The translations under genes and the position numbers were made by a program. Source: Kofleriaceae bacterium (GTDB lineage: Bacteria; Myxococcota_A; Polyangia; Haliangiales; Haliangiaceae). From it: a DNA stretch of 64,000 nt. How positions within the stretch are numbered: the stretch's first letter is position 1; each line of letters begins with the position of its first letter. The notes under the pieces are model-generated. The model had not been told where the DNA came from. It saw nothing but the letters and a program-made list of their open reading frames with translations, and made no database searches. Of the stretch, positions 10,896 to 19,168 are shown piece by piece. The stretch lies in contig JACKDR010000001.1 in the NCBI GenBank assembly GCA_020633495.1, positions 372,001-436,000 on the forward strand, read 5' to 3'.

Positions 10896-11783
10896 ATGGA
10901 CGCGGCGCCGCTGCCCTTGATGCTGGTCGGAGATCGCCGGGTCCTGCTGATCGGGGCCGGCGCGATCGGCCGCGAGAAGCTCGAGCGCCTGCTCGAGGTC
11001 GGGATCCGGCCCGACGTGATCGCCCGCGAGGTCGAGCCGCGGTTCGCCGAGCTGGCGGCGCGCCACGGCCTCGACGTCCAGCGCCGGCCGGTGATCGCCG
11101 GCGACGCCGCCGGCTACGACCTGGTGCTGGTCGCGGTCGGCGGCGCGCGCGACGTCGCCCGCGCCGTCCACGACGAGGTCGTCGCCCGCCACGGCCTGGT
11201 CAACTGCGCCGACGACCCCGAGCTGTGCAACGTCTTCCTCAGCGCCAACCTGCGGGTCGGCGGCCTGACCGTCGCGGTGTCGAGCGACGGCGCGTCGTCG
11301 GCGCTGGCCGCGCACGTCCGCGATCGGCTGCGCGCCGCGGTGCCGCCGTGGGTCGCGACCGCGCTGCCGGCGCTGGCCGCGCTGCGGGCCCGCCTCAAGG
11401 CCCTGCCCGACCCCGACAACACCGCGGCGCGGCGGCGGCGCTTCCTGGGTCGGCTGGTCCGCGCGCCCCGCCGGGCCTGGGACGAGGACGCGCTGGTCGC
11501 GGCGTATCGCCGCGGCGAGCTCGACGCCGGCGAGGTCCACGTCGTCGTCGTGCCCGCCGCCGGGCTCGCGGCGCTGACGCTGGGCGACGCCGCCACCCTG
11601 GCGCGCGCCGACCGGGTCCTCCACGCCGCCGACGTCGCCGCCGAGCTCCTCGCGCTGGTGCCGCCGCGCGCGCACCGCGAGGTCGTCGCCGTCGGGGACG
11701 ACGGCGCCGCGCGCGCCGAGGCCGCCGCCGCCGCCGGCGAGATCGTCGTGCGGCTGGTGGCGCCGGCGGCGGATCCCGGCTGA
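10896..11783 (+). CDS. Siroheme-synthase-like precorrin-2 dehydrogenase with a vestigial methyltransferase tail
   Basis: About 295 aa from ATG at 10896 (GTG at 10881 is in frame). N-terminal NAD-binding domain of the CysG/Met8 type: PLMLVGDRRVLLIGAGAIGREKLERLL, then NCADDPELCNVFLSANLRVGGLTVAVSSDGASSALA, the typical sequence around the catalytic Asp and dimerisation region of precorrin-2 dehydrogenase/ferrochelatase. It would oxidise precorrin-2 to sirohydrochlorin and insert iron. The last roughly 75 residues (VHVVVVPAAGLAALTLGDAATLARADRVL) echo the first segment of a uroporphyrinogen-III methyltransferase but have lost the glycine-rich SAM loop and stop there. That reading of the tail is my inference. 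Confidence 0.8.
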   Translation: MDAAPLPLMLVGDRRVLLIGAGAIGREKLERLLEVGIRPDVIAREVEPRFAELAARHGLDVQRRPVIAGDAAGYDLVLVAVGGARDVARAVHDEVVARHGLVNCADDPELCNVFLSANLRVGGLTVAVSSDGASSALAAHVRDRLRAAVPPWVATALPALAALRARLKALPDPDNTAARRRRFLGRLVRAPRRAWDEDALVAAYRRGELDAGEVHVVVVPAAGLAALTLGDAATLARADRVLHAADVAAELLALVPPRAHREVVAVGDDGAARAEAAAAAGEIVVRLVAPAADPG

Positions 11784-11806
11784 GCGCGGCTGCTATCCTG
11801 GGCGCG

Positions 11807-12694
11807 ATGTCGCGCCCGGCCGGTCGGCCCCCACCCTCGCGACGGCCGCCGCCCCCGCGCCGCCCCGGCCCACCACGCCGTCCCGGTCCGGATCGCAGCT
11901 ACGTCTACGTCCCGGCCTACCTGTCCGACGACGATCGCGCCGAGCTGCTGGCCTGGCTGGCGACGCTGCACCCGCTGTGGGAGCACCGCTACGCGACCCG
12001 CCGGCCGCCGCCCGCCGGCCGCGAGCAGCGCCGCCTGCTGCGCCCGGTCTACTGGCTGGGCAACTGGCAGTTCGCGTGCCTCGGCTACTTCATGCCGCCG
12101 CGCGGCGTCCGCGATCGCTGCGTCGCGGCCGAGCCGTTCCCGCCGCCGCTGGCGCGCGTCGTCGCCGACGTCGAGGCGCGGGTCCGCCGTGGCTTCCCGC
12201 CCGCCGACGTGCCGCCGGGCTGGCGGCTCGACACCTGCCTGGTCAACTTCTACGGCGAGCGCGTCGAGGGCGGCCGCCGCGTCGACGCCGCCCGGGTCGG
12301 CGAGCACCGCGACCTCGAGCCCGGGCCGGTGGCGTCGCTGTCGATCGGCGAGCGCGCGCTGATGCAGTTCGTCGAGCGCGGCGGCGGCGGCGGCACCGTC
12401 CGCACCCAGTGGCTCGACGACGGTTCGCTGCAGATCTTCGGCGGCCCGCGGTGGAAGGACCAGCTGCTGCACCGGATCCAGCGGGTCGACGATCGCCACG
12501 ACCTCGACCTGCCGCCGGCGATCCCGGGCTTCCGCACCCGCCGCATCAACTTCACGTTCCGCCACGTCCCGGCGGCGCACGTCACCCGGTTCGCCCGGCT
12601 GTCGCCGGGCGCCCGCGACGACGTCGCCGACTACGTCGCCGAGCTGGCCGCGCACGCGCCGTTCTGGCGGCGCGCTCTCGACGAGGCGCGGTGA
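11807..12694 (+). CDS. AlkB-like 2-oxoglutarate/Fe(II) dioxygenase
   Basis: 295 aa. After a Pro/Arg-rich N-terminus (residues 1-30), the jelly-roll oxygenase core has LVNFYGERVEGG, the metal-binding HxD in GEHRDLE, SLSIGERALMQF, the distal His in QLLHRIQRVD and the AlkB-type Arg-x-Asn-x-Thr-Phe-Arg (RRINFTFR) that holds 2-oxoglutarate and substrate. The family oxidatively demethylates DNA, RNA or protein, or hydroxylates small molecules. The gene overlaps the following permease (GTGA), so the two are translationally coupled; why a dioxygenase and an anion permease would share an operon is unclear. Confidence 0.85.
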   Translation: MSRPAGRPPPSRRPPPPRRPGPPRRPGPDRSYVYVPAYLSDDDRAELLAWLATLHPLWEHRYATRRPPPAGREQRRLLRPVYWLGNWQFACLGYFMPPRGVRDRCVAAEPFPPPLARVVADVEARVRRGFPPADVPPGWRLDTCLVNFYGERVEGGRRVDAARVGEHRDLEPGPVASLSIGERALMQFVERGGGGGTVRTQWLDDGSLQIFGGPRWKDQLLHRIQRVDDRHDLDLPPAIPGFRTRRINFTFRHVPAAHVTRFARLSPGARDDVADYVAELAAHAPFWRRALDEAR

Positions 12695-13944
12695 CCGAGG
12701 CGTACGCGTACGTCGCGCTGGCCGCGATGCTCGCGGTGGTGCTGTGGCGGCCGCACGGCTGGGGCCCGCCGCTGGGCGCGGCGGTGGCGGTGCTGGTCGC
12801 GGTCGCGGCTGGCCTGGTCGACCGCGACGATCCACGCCAGGCCGCGCTGGTGCTGTGGCGGCCGTTCATCACGCTGACCTCGATCATGCTGATGACGTCG
12901 GCGGCCGAGCGGCTCGGCGTGATCGAGCGCCTGGCCGCGTTCATCGAGCCGCGCACCCGCGGCCCGGTCCGTCACGCGTTCCGGATCACCTTCGTGACCT
13001 CGGCGGTGGTGGCGGCGGTGCTGTCCAACGACGCCGCGATCCTGCTGCTGACGCCGACGGTGCTGGCGCTGATCCGCGCGGTCTACCCGCGCCGCCACGG
13101 CAAGTTCCTGCAGGCGTTCGCGTTCGCGGTGTTCGCCGGCGCCGGGGTCGCGCCGCTGGTGGTGTCGAACCCGATGAACCTGGTGGTCGCGGAGCGCGCC
13201 GGCATCGGCTTCAACCGCTACGCGCTGACGATGATCCCGGTGGCGCTGGCCGGCTGGCTGGTGACCTACGCGCTGCTGGCGCGGCTGTTCCGCGCGCCGC
13301 TGGTCGACGAGGCGCCGGCGCTGGGCGCGTGGGCGGCGCCGCGCGCGCTGACCCCGGCGGCCCGCCTGGTGGTGATCGTGCTCGGCGTCGTGCTCGCGTC
13401 GTACCCGGTGGCCGCGTACCTCGGCGGCCCGCTGTGGGCGGTCGCGGCCGCCGGCGCCGCGGTCTGCACCGCCGCCAGCGTCGGCGCGGGCGTGCGGCTG
13501 CGCGCGCTGGCGAGCGGCGTGTCGTGGAACGTCTTCCCGTTCCTGGGCGGCGTCCTGGTGCTGGCGCTGGCGATGCAGCACGCCGGCGTCGTCGATCGCC
13601 TGGCGTCGCTGTTCGTGCCGGGGCCGGCGCGGCTGCCGATCATCGGCGCGGTCGCGGCCGCCGGCTCGGCGCTGCTCAACAACCACCCGATGGCGATCCT
13701 CGACGCGCTCGCGCTGGAGCGCACGGTCGGCGCCGGCCACGTCGACGTCCTGGCCGCGCTGATCGGCGGCGACCTCGGGCCGCGGCTGCTGCCGTCGGGC
13801 TCGCTGGCCGGGATCCTGTGGATGGACGTGCTGCGCCGCCACGACGTCGACGTCGGCGTCGGCACGTTCGCGCGGGTCGGCGTCGTCCTCACGGTGCCGA
13901 CGCTGCTGGTGTCGATCCTGGTGCTCTGGCTGGTCGGGGCCTGA
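12691..13944 (+). CDS. ArsB/NhaD-type anion permease
   Basis: 417 aa from GTG 12691. About ten to eleven hydrophobic helices fill the protein. Family features are the paired re-entrant segments with SNDAAILLLTP, VSNPMNLVVAE and LLNNHPMAI, which resemble the Asn-rich motifs of the ArsB/NhaD/CitM (ion transporter) superfamily. It could export arsenite or another oxyanion, or act as a Na+/H+ antiporter. No arsR, arsC or other arsenic genes are near, so I leave the substrate open. The upstream AlkB-like gene overlaps it by 4 bp. Confidence 0.82.
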   Translation: MTEAYAYVALAAMLAVVLWRPHGWGPPLGAAVAVLVAVAAGLVDRDDPRQAALVLWRPFITLTSIMLMTSAAERLGVIERLAAFIEPRTRGPVRHAFRITFVTSAVVAAVLSNDAAILLLTPTVLALIRAVYPRRHGKFLQAFAFAVFAGAGVAPLVVSNPMNLVVAERAGIGFNRYALTMIPVALAGWLVTYALLARLFRAPLVDEAPALGAWAAPRALTPAARLVVIVLGVVLASYPVAAYLGGPLWAVAAAGAAVCTAASVGAGVRLRALASGVSWNVFPFLGGVLVLALAMQHAGVVDRLASLFVPGPARLPIIGAVAAAGSALLNNHPMAILDALALERTVGAGHVDVLAALIGGDLGPRLLPSGSLAGILWMDVLRRHDVDVGVGTFARVGVVLTVPTLLVSILVLWLVGA

Positions 13945-13965
13945 GGCCGCGCGCGGCGACCGCCG

Positions 13966-14235
13966 TCAGCGGACCTGCGCCCGCGGCGGCTCGCGATCGC
14001 GGCGGATCCGCGCGGCCTGGCGGAAGTAGACGATCACGCCGATCACGATCGCGAACGGGCCGACGCCCTGCCCGAACCGCTCGCCGCGCGCGCGGAAGTC
14101 GGTCCCGGGCGGCGCGGTGAGCGCGATGATGACGGCGCCGCCGATCGCGAGGACCGCGACCGTGACCACGAACGCGACCACCGCGGCCTTGATCGGCGAC
14201 CAGCGCACCGGGAGCTGGTGGGGAGCGGGCTCCAT
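13966..14235 (-). CDS. Small two-helix membrane protein, unknown
   Basis: 89 aa. Two hydrophobic helices (AAVVAFVVTVAVLAIGGAVIIAL and VGPFAIVIGVIVYF) flank a short loop, and the tail is basic (RQAARIRRDREPPR). No recognised family. The ATG at 14235 is the only good start. It converges with the permease gene and lies 57 bp from the next minus-strand gene's end, so it may be read with the hydrolase and TetR genes upstream. Confidence 0.6.
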   Translation of the reverse strand: MEPAPHQLPVRWSPIKAAVVAFVVTVAVLAIGGAVIIALTAPPGTDFRARGERFGQGVGPFAIVIGVIVYFRQAARIRRDREPPRAQVR

Positions 14236-14292
14236 GGCCTCGAGGATACCGCGACCGTCACCACGGCGGGGCGCCGCCGCGCCGCGCCGCGA

Positions 14293-15240
14293 TCACGGGA
14301 ACGCGCGGGCCCGCCGGCGCTCGCGATCGAGCAGGTCGCGCTCGATGCGGGCGGCGTCGTCGAGCCGCGCCGGCGGCATCGCGATCCCGAGGACGACGTC
14401 GCGGACGACCTCGACGACGTCGGGATCGGCGAGCAGGCGCTGGTGGCCGAGCCCCGCGGTCTCGACCAGCCGCGCCCCCGGCCACGCCTGGGCCGCGGCG
14501 ACGCCGTCGGCGAACGGGACCTCGCGGTCGCCGCGGTCGTGGACCACGGTGAGCGCGGCGGTCAGCGCCGGCGCCAGGACCGGCCCGTCGAGCTCGTCGG
14601 GGCCGGCCTGGTTGATCGACGCCAGCTGGCTGCGGAACGCCGCCGCCGCCACCGGCGACAGGCCGACCGCCTCGACGAAGCGCTCGACCGCGGCGCTGAC
14701 CCGGAACATCGGCGCCAGGTACACCACGCGGCGGGCCTGGAGGCCGCGCGCCATCGCCACCGTCGTGGCCGCGGCGCCGAACGAGTGCGCGACGACGGCG
14801 TCGAGCGGGCCGACCGCGTCGGCGACCGCGCGCACCGCGCGCGCCATCGCGGCCAGCGTCGTCGCCGGCCCGACGGTGTCGCCGTGCGCCGGCGCGTCGA
14901 ACGCGACCACGGTGCGGCCGGCGTTGACCAGCGGCGACACCACGGCGCCGAGCTGGGCGCCGCGCCCGCCCCAGCCGTGGACCAGCAGCACGACCGGGCC
15001 GTCGCCGCCGCCCCACGCCCAGGTCGCGACGCGCTGACCGTCGAGCACGACCGGGATCGGGGTCGCGACCTCGAGCAGCGCGACCTCGCGCGCCGGCCGC
15101 GGCGGCCGCGGCGGGCTCAGGAACGCGCGCAGCGCCAGGTTGGCGGCCACCCGCGGCGACAGCCGGTCGGCGACGCCGAGGGCGGCGCGCAGCGCGGCCA
15201 TTTCAGAGCGAACGTTCGTACTATTTTCGGGGCGATGCAT
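14293..15240 (-). CDS. Alpha/beta hydrolase
   Basis: 315 aa. Alpha/beta hydrolase fold: oxyanion-hole segment VLLVHGWGGRG, nucleophile Ser in AHSFGAA (GxSxG with Ala in the first position), acid in HDRGDREVPF and catalytic His in GLGHQRLL. The ATG at 15240 is preceded by a strong AGGAGG five to seven bases upstream and is preferred. An internal ATG at 15201 would leave a TetR operator just outside the gene. It lies 51 bp downstream of the TetR gene and is probably co-transcribed with and controlled by it. The substrate is unknown. Confidence 0.82.
   Translation of the reverse strand: MHRPENSTNVRSEMAALRAALGVADRLSPRVAANLALRAFLSPPRPPRPAREVALLEVATPIPVVLDGQRVATWAWGGGDGPVVLLVHGWGGRGAQLGAVVSPLVNAGRTVVAFDAPAHGDTVGPATTLAAMARAVRAVADAVGPLDAVVAHSFGAAATTVAMARGLQARRVVYLAPMFRVSAAVERFVEAVGLSPVAAAAFRSQLASINQAGPDELDGPVLAPALTAALTVVHDRGDREVPFADGVAAAQAWPGARLVETAGLGHQRLLADPDVVEVVRDVVLGIAMPPARLDDAARIERDLLDRERRRARAFP
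15208..15227. promoter_or_regulatory. Probable TetR operator at the 5' end of the hydrolase gene
   Basis: Contains gaacgttcgtactatttt, which differs at only two of 18 positions from the site in front of the tetR gene (read on the minus strand). Its core is the perfect palindrome cgaacgttcg. With the preferred start it lies inside the first dozen codons of the hydrolase gene. Confidence 0.6.
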
Positions 15241-15291
15241 GGCTCTCCTCCTCGGGACGTGAAGGGGACGGATCGGGGCGGTGGCTCGGGC

Positions 15292-15876
15292 TCAGCGCGC
15301 GGCGTCGATCAGCGCGTCGAGGGCGCGGCGGGCGCGCGCCGTCGCTTCCGGATCCTCGACCAGGCGGGTCATCGTGTGCAGCGCCAGCATGACGCCGTAG
15401 GCGCCGAACGCGAGCTGCTCGGGGTCGGCGTCGCGGCGCAGGTGGCCCTCGGCGATCGCGACCCGCGCCGCGGTGGCCAGGCTGTCGAGCCAGTCGCGGA
15501 TCGTCGCCGCCAGGGCGTCGCGCGCCGGGCCGGGCCGGTCGTCGAGCTCCGCGGCCAGGGCGACGAACAGGCAGCCGCCGGCGTGGCTGCCCCAGCGCAT
15601 CCAGCGCTCGAACAGGGCGCGCAGGCGCGGCTCGCCGCGCGGCGCCTTGAGCGCGGGCGCGACGACCTCGGCGACGAAGCGATCCCGCGCGTGCTCGACG
15701 ACCGCGACCTCGAGCGCGTCCTTGGAGCCGAAGTGGGCGAACAGCCCGCTCTTCGACAGCTCGAGCGCGCCGGCGAGCTGCCCGATGCTCAGGCCCTGCA
15801 GCCCGACGGTGCGCGCCAGCTCGGTCGCGCGGTCGAGGATGGCCTGGCGGGTGGTCTCGCCCTTGGTCGTCGCCAT
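15292..15876 (-). CDS. TetR/AcrR family transcriptional regulator
   Basis: 194 aa, the usual size. The N-terminal helix-turn-helix covers residues about 10-55 (RQAILDRATELARTVGLQGLSIGQLAGALELSKSGLFAHFGSKDALEVAVV, given here as the visible hallmark in two parts: ILDRATELARTVG and SKSGLFAHFGSKDAL). The C-terminal all-helical ligand domain resembles TetR_C members with WMRWGSHAGGC. It should repress its own promoter, as an operator-like sequence lies 7 bp before the ATG, and probably the downstream hydrolase gene. Confidence 0.9.
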   Translation of the reverse strand: MATTKGETTRQAILDRATELARTVGLQGLSIGQLAGALELSKSGLFAHFGSKDALEVAVVEHARDRFVAEVVAPALKAPRGEPRLRALFERWMRWGSHAGGCLFVALAAELDDRPGPARDALAATIRDWLDSLATAARVAIAEGHLRRDADPEQLAFGAYGVMLALHTMTRLVEDPEATARARRALDALIDAAR

Positions 15877-15882
15877 GGACCC

Positions 15883-15902
15883 AGAATAGTACGGACGTTC
15901 TA
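15883..15902. promoter_or_regulatory. Probable TetR operator upstream of tetR
   Basis: The sequence tagtacggacgttcta (15887-15902) is an imperfect palindrome with outer TAG/CTA and inner ACG/CGT arms. It recurs with two mismatches at 15210-15227. The position immediately upstream of the tetR ATG suits autorepression. Confidence 0.65.
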
Positions 15903-15967
15903 TTTTGCAAGCCCCGTGATCGCCGCCGGGGCGGCCCTTCCCCCCACGGCCCGGCCCGCCCCAGGCA

Positions 15968-16930
15968 TCACGAGTACTTGACCGCCAGGGCGTCCTCGGC
16001 GAGCTCGTCGAACGACATCTGCTGGGCGCGCGCCAGCTCGTCGTCGGTGAACTGCACGGTGGCGGCCCGGGCCTCGCCGCCGAGCAGCCGCAGCAGCAGG
16101 CCGCCGAAGATCGGGCCGATCACCGGGTGGTTGAACGCCTCCTGGACCCGCAGCATGAACCGGGTGAACGGCAGGCGCGCCAGCTGGGGCTTGCGCGCCA
16201 GCAGCTGCATGCGCTTGAACGCCTCGAGGATGCGCTTGCCGCCCGGATCGGTCTTGTCCATCGGCTCGAGGAAGACGCCGCGCATGAACGGCTGGGCGTG
16301 GAACAGCATCACCGCGAGCGCCCGCCAGCCGCGCGCCCGGTCGCGCAGCGGCGGCTTCGGGCGCCGCGCCCGCGCCGCCAGGAACTCGTCGGTCGCGTAC
16401 TTCTCGGTCATGTGGAAGTCGATCGCGATGTGCCGCGACTCGTCGCGGTTGATCAGGTGCATCGCCTGGTGGCTCATCTGATCGCCGACGTAGTCGTCGA
16501 GCGAGCGCAAGAGCGCGACGTCGAGCATCAGCTCGCCGGCGGTGATGTACGCGGTCGCGATCTCCGGCGGCATCAGCTCGACGACGCGCAGGAAGTGGGG
16601 CCGGAACTTCACCAGCGCCGGGTTCATCTCGTAGCGCCGGAGGTGGCGGACGTCGTAGTAGCGGGCCAGCCGCTCGGCGGCGACCGCGTGCCGCTCCTCG
16701 TCGACCACGAAGCTGTCGAAGATCGCGCGCAGCACCGGGTCGTCGGCCTGGCGGGCCTGGGTGGCGAACAGCGCGCCGGCGAGGCGCTCGATCCCGGCCA
16801 TGTCGGTGAAGTACTGGCAGACCGCCTCCTCCTTGTCGCGCGGCAACGTCGGCGGCGGCCGGGACCAGTCGAGGTCGTCGACCGACCACTGGTCGCGCCG
16901 GCACTTCTCGAGCATGCGTCCGAGATCCAT
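15968..16930 (-). CDS. Ferritin-like diiron protein, possibly AurF-type oxygenase
   Basis: 320 aa, mostly helical. Two carboxylate/His motifs are spaced as in four-helix diiron proteins: VVDEERHAVAAERL near residues 75-88 and NRDESRHIAIDFHM near residues 160-173, with further Glu residues (AGELMLD) between. The pattern resembles AurF/p-aminobenzoate N-oxygenase-type and related fatty-acid-linked diiron proteins, but I cannot fix the reaction. A long basic, proline-rich helix pair follows (KPPLRDRARGW to LARLPFTRFML), perhaps membrane-peripheral. The ATG at 16930 lies downstream of the convergently oriented context at 16931-17001 with no other gene. Confidence 0.72.
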   Translation of the reverse strand: MDLGRMLEKCRRDQWSVDDLDWSRPPPTLPRDKEEAVCQYFTDMAGIERLAGALFATQARQADDPVLRAIFDSFVVDEERHAVAAERLARYYDVRHLRRYEMNPALVKFRPHFLRVVELMPPEIATAYITAGELMLDVALLRSLDDYVGDQMSHQAMHLINRDESRHIAIDFHMTEKYATDEFLAARARRPKPPLRDRARGWRALAVMLFHAQPFMRGVFLEPMDKTDPGGKRILEAFKRMQLLARKPQLARLPFTRFMLRVQEAFNHPVIGPIFGGLLLRLLGGEARAATVQFTDDELARAQQMSFDELAEDALAVKYS

Positions 16931-17001
16931 GGCGTCCTCCCTGAGGCGGCCCGACGCGAGGCCGGCGCCACCGCCATTCTAGCGTCGCGACCCCGACCGG
17001 G

Positions 17002-18027
17002 TCACTCGAACATGACCTCGGCGAGCGGCCGACGCGGCGTCGGCGGCACCTCGGGACCGACGCCGAAGCGCAGCACCAGCTGCGGGTAGCCGTGGCGACG
17101 CGCGGCGTCGCCGACCCGCGGCCGGATCTCGGCCTCCTCGAGCGCCTGGTTGAGGAACGACGCCGACAGCCCGACGCTGGTCGCCCGCAGCAGCACCGCC
17201 TGCATCGCCTGCCCCGCCGCCAGCCAGTCCGACGGGTCGTCGAGGTCGGTGCCGAGCACCGCGAGCAGCGGCGACGCGGTCGCCAGCTCGGCCTCGCGCG
17301 CGGCGATGCCGCCGCCGCGATCGAACGATCGCACCAGCAGCGTCGCGGCCAGCGGGATCGCGGTCATGACGTCCTTCTTGATCATCGGGATGCCGTCGCG
17401 GCGGCCGCTGCCGCGCGGCACCAGCCAGCGCGCCAGCTCGTCGCGGAACGCGGGGTCGGCGAACTGCTTGCGATCCGCGGTCGCCACCAGGTCGGCGACC
17501 GCGAGCTTGTCGTGCGGGTGCAGCCGGCACAGCCACGCGCCCTCGGCGCCGGCGTCGTGGGCCAGCTCGTCGGCGATCACCGCGCTGACCGGCCGCGGCA
17601 GGTACGCGGCGCGGCTGGTGCGGCGGCGCGGGATCGCCGCGAACAGCGCCTCGTCGCGCTCGGTCGGCGTGATCGGGCCACGCGATCGCAGCACCGCGAG
17701 CAGATCGGGGTGGGTGGCGGACGGCAGCAGGTCGACGTCGTCGGCGTGGCCGTGGCGGCGCAGCGCGATCCGCAGGTTGAACAGCGCGGCGCCGCAGCTC
17801 ATCAGCAGCTGCCGGTGGGTCGGATCGATGCGCGGCAGGATGCGGCCCGGATCGGACCACACCTCGATCGCGTCGCCGGTGACGCGGAACCGCCACGGCT
17901 GCGTGTTGTGGGTGCTGGGCGCGAGGATCGCGTAGCGCACCAGGGTGCGCAGGAGCTCGGGGAGCGGCGTGTCGTGGGCGACCTCGTCGGTGGCCACGTC
18001 CCACGCCTCGATGCCGGGACCATGCAT
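17002..18027 (-). CDS. Acg-family nitroreductase-like flavoprotein
   Basis: 341 aa from ATG 18027. N-terminal APSTHNTQPWRF is the classic signature of the Acg/nitroreductase family (FMN phosphate contact). The second half-domain has QAMQAVLLRATSVGLSASFLNQALE and YPQLVLRFGVGPEVPPTPRRPLAEV, the usual C-terminal lid and Pro-Thr-Pro-Arg-Arg pattern. Acg proteins in actinobacteria may sequester FMN rather than reduce nitro groups. The longer in-frame extension to 18213 lacks family sequence and was rejected. It is divergent from the DUF2891-like gene. Confidence 0.85.
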   Translation of the reverse strand: MHGPGIEAWDVATDEVAHDTPLPELLRTLVRYAILAPSTHNTQPWRFRVTGDAIEVWSDPGRILPRIDPTHRQLLMSCGAALFNLRIALRRHGHADDVDLLPSATHPDLLAVLRSRGPITPTERDEALFAAIPRRRTSRAAYLPRPVSAVIADELAHDAGAEGAWLCRLHPHDKLAVADLVATADRKQFADPAFRDELARWLVPRGSGRRDGIPMIKKDVMTAIPLAATLLVRSFDRGGGIAAREAELATASPLLAVLGTDLDDPSDWLAAGQAMQAVLLRATSVGLSASFLNQALEEAEIRPRVGDAARRHGYPQLVLRFGVGPEVPPTPRRPLAEVMFE

Positions 18028-18151
18028 GCCCCGTCGGTGAAGCAAGCCGCGGGCCGCGCGGCGACACGCTCGCGCGCCGCGATTCGCGCAAAGCTTGCGC
18101 GACGGCCCCGCGCGCGCCCGATTTGCGCCGCCGATCGGCGACCCTCTGGGG

Positions 18152-19158
18152 ATGTCCACCCCAGCGGTCCCCCCGGCGCTCGCGCGACGGCTGGCCGGGA
18201 TGCTCGCCGGCAACCTGCGCCGCGAGTATCCCAGCCAGCTGTCCCACCGGCTGTTCGACGACGGCGACGTCCGGCCGCCGCGCCAGCTGACCCCGGTGTT
18301 CTTCGGCTGCTACGACTGGCACTCGGCGGTGCACTCGCACTGGGCGCTGGCCCGGCTGCGCGGCGCCGGCGCCGAGCCGCGCGCGATCGCCGACGCCGCG
18401 CTGGCGTCGTCGATCACCGAGGCCGGCGTCGCCGGCGAGCTGGCCTACCTGCAGCGCCGCGCCGCCTTCGAGCGCCCGTACGGGCTGGCCTGGCTGCTGG
18501 TGCTGGCCGCCGAGCTGCGCGCCGGCGCGCCGGCGCTGGCGACGACGCTGGCGCCGCTCGAGGCGCTGGCCGCGGCCCGGCTGGTGGCGTGGGCGCGCGA
18601 GCTGCCGGCGCCGATCCGCAGCGGCGAGCACGCCCAGAGCGCCTTCGCGCTCGGGCTCGCGCTCGACTGGGCCCGCGCCACCGGCGACGGCGACGCCGCC
18701 GCGGCCATCACCGCCGCGGCCGAGCGCCTGCACGGCGACGAGCGCGACGCGCCGCTGCACTGGGAGCCCAGCGCCCACGACTTCCTGTCGCCCGCCCTCG
18801 GCGCCGCGGCGCTGATGGCGCGGGTCCGGCCCCGGCGCGGCTCGCGGCCTGGCTCGACGGCTTCGCGCCCACCCTCAGGCGCAGCGCGGCCCTGGCGCCG
18901 CCGGCGGCGCGCGATCGCGGTGACGGCAAGCTGGTCCACTGGGACGGCCTGGCGCTGTCGCGCGCCTGGATGCTGGCCGAGCTCGCCGCCGCCCTGCCCG
19001 ACGACGATCCGCGCCGCGCCGCGCTGGCGGCGCACGCCGCCGCCCACGGCACCGCCGGCGTCGCCGCGCTCGACGACATGAGCTACGCCGGCGCCCACTG
19101 GCTGCCGACGTTCGCGATCTACTGGCTCGCCGGCGCCGCCGCAGCGCCGCCGCGGTAG
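18152..19158 (+). pseudogene. DUF2891-family protein, single frameshift
   Basis: The ATG frame from 18152 encodes a protein of DUF2891 type (LTPVFFGCYDWHSAVHSHWALARL, with SGEHAQSAFALGLALDWA) and keeps homology to about 18826. The continuation, PAPARLAAWLDGF to GAHWLPTFAIYWLAG, is in the frame one base back and ends at 19158. A single missing base in ggtccggcccc near 18827-18832 restores one open frame of about 335 residues, the normal family length. Either the gene is recently inactivated or the sequence has a one-base error; I favour error because both halves are otherwise undamaged. Function unknown. Confidence 0.75.
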
Positions 19159-19168
19159 GCTCCGCGCC

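Noticed and set aside
12691..13944. Calling the permease an arsenite pump with an ars operon
   Set aside because: No arsR, arsC or arsA neighbours; the superfamily also carries Na+/H+ antiporters.
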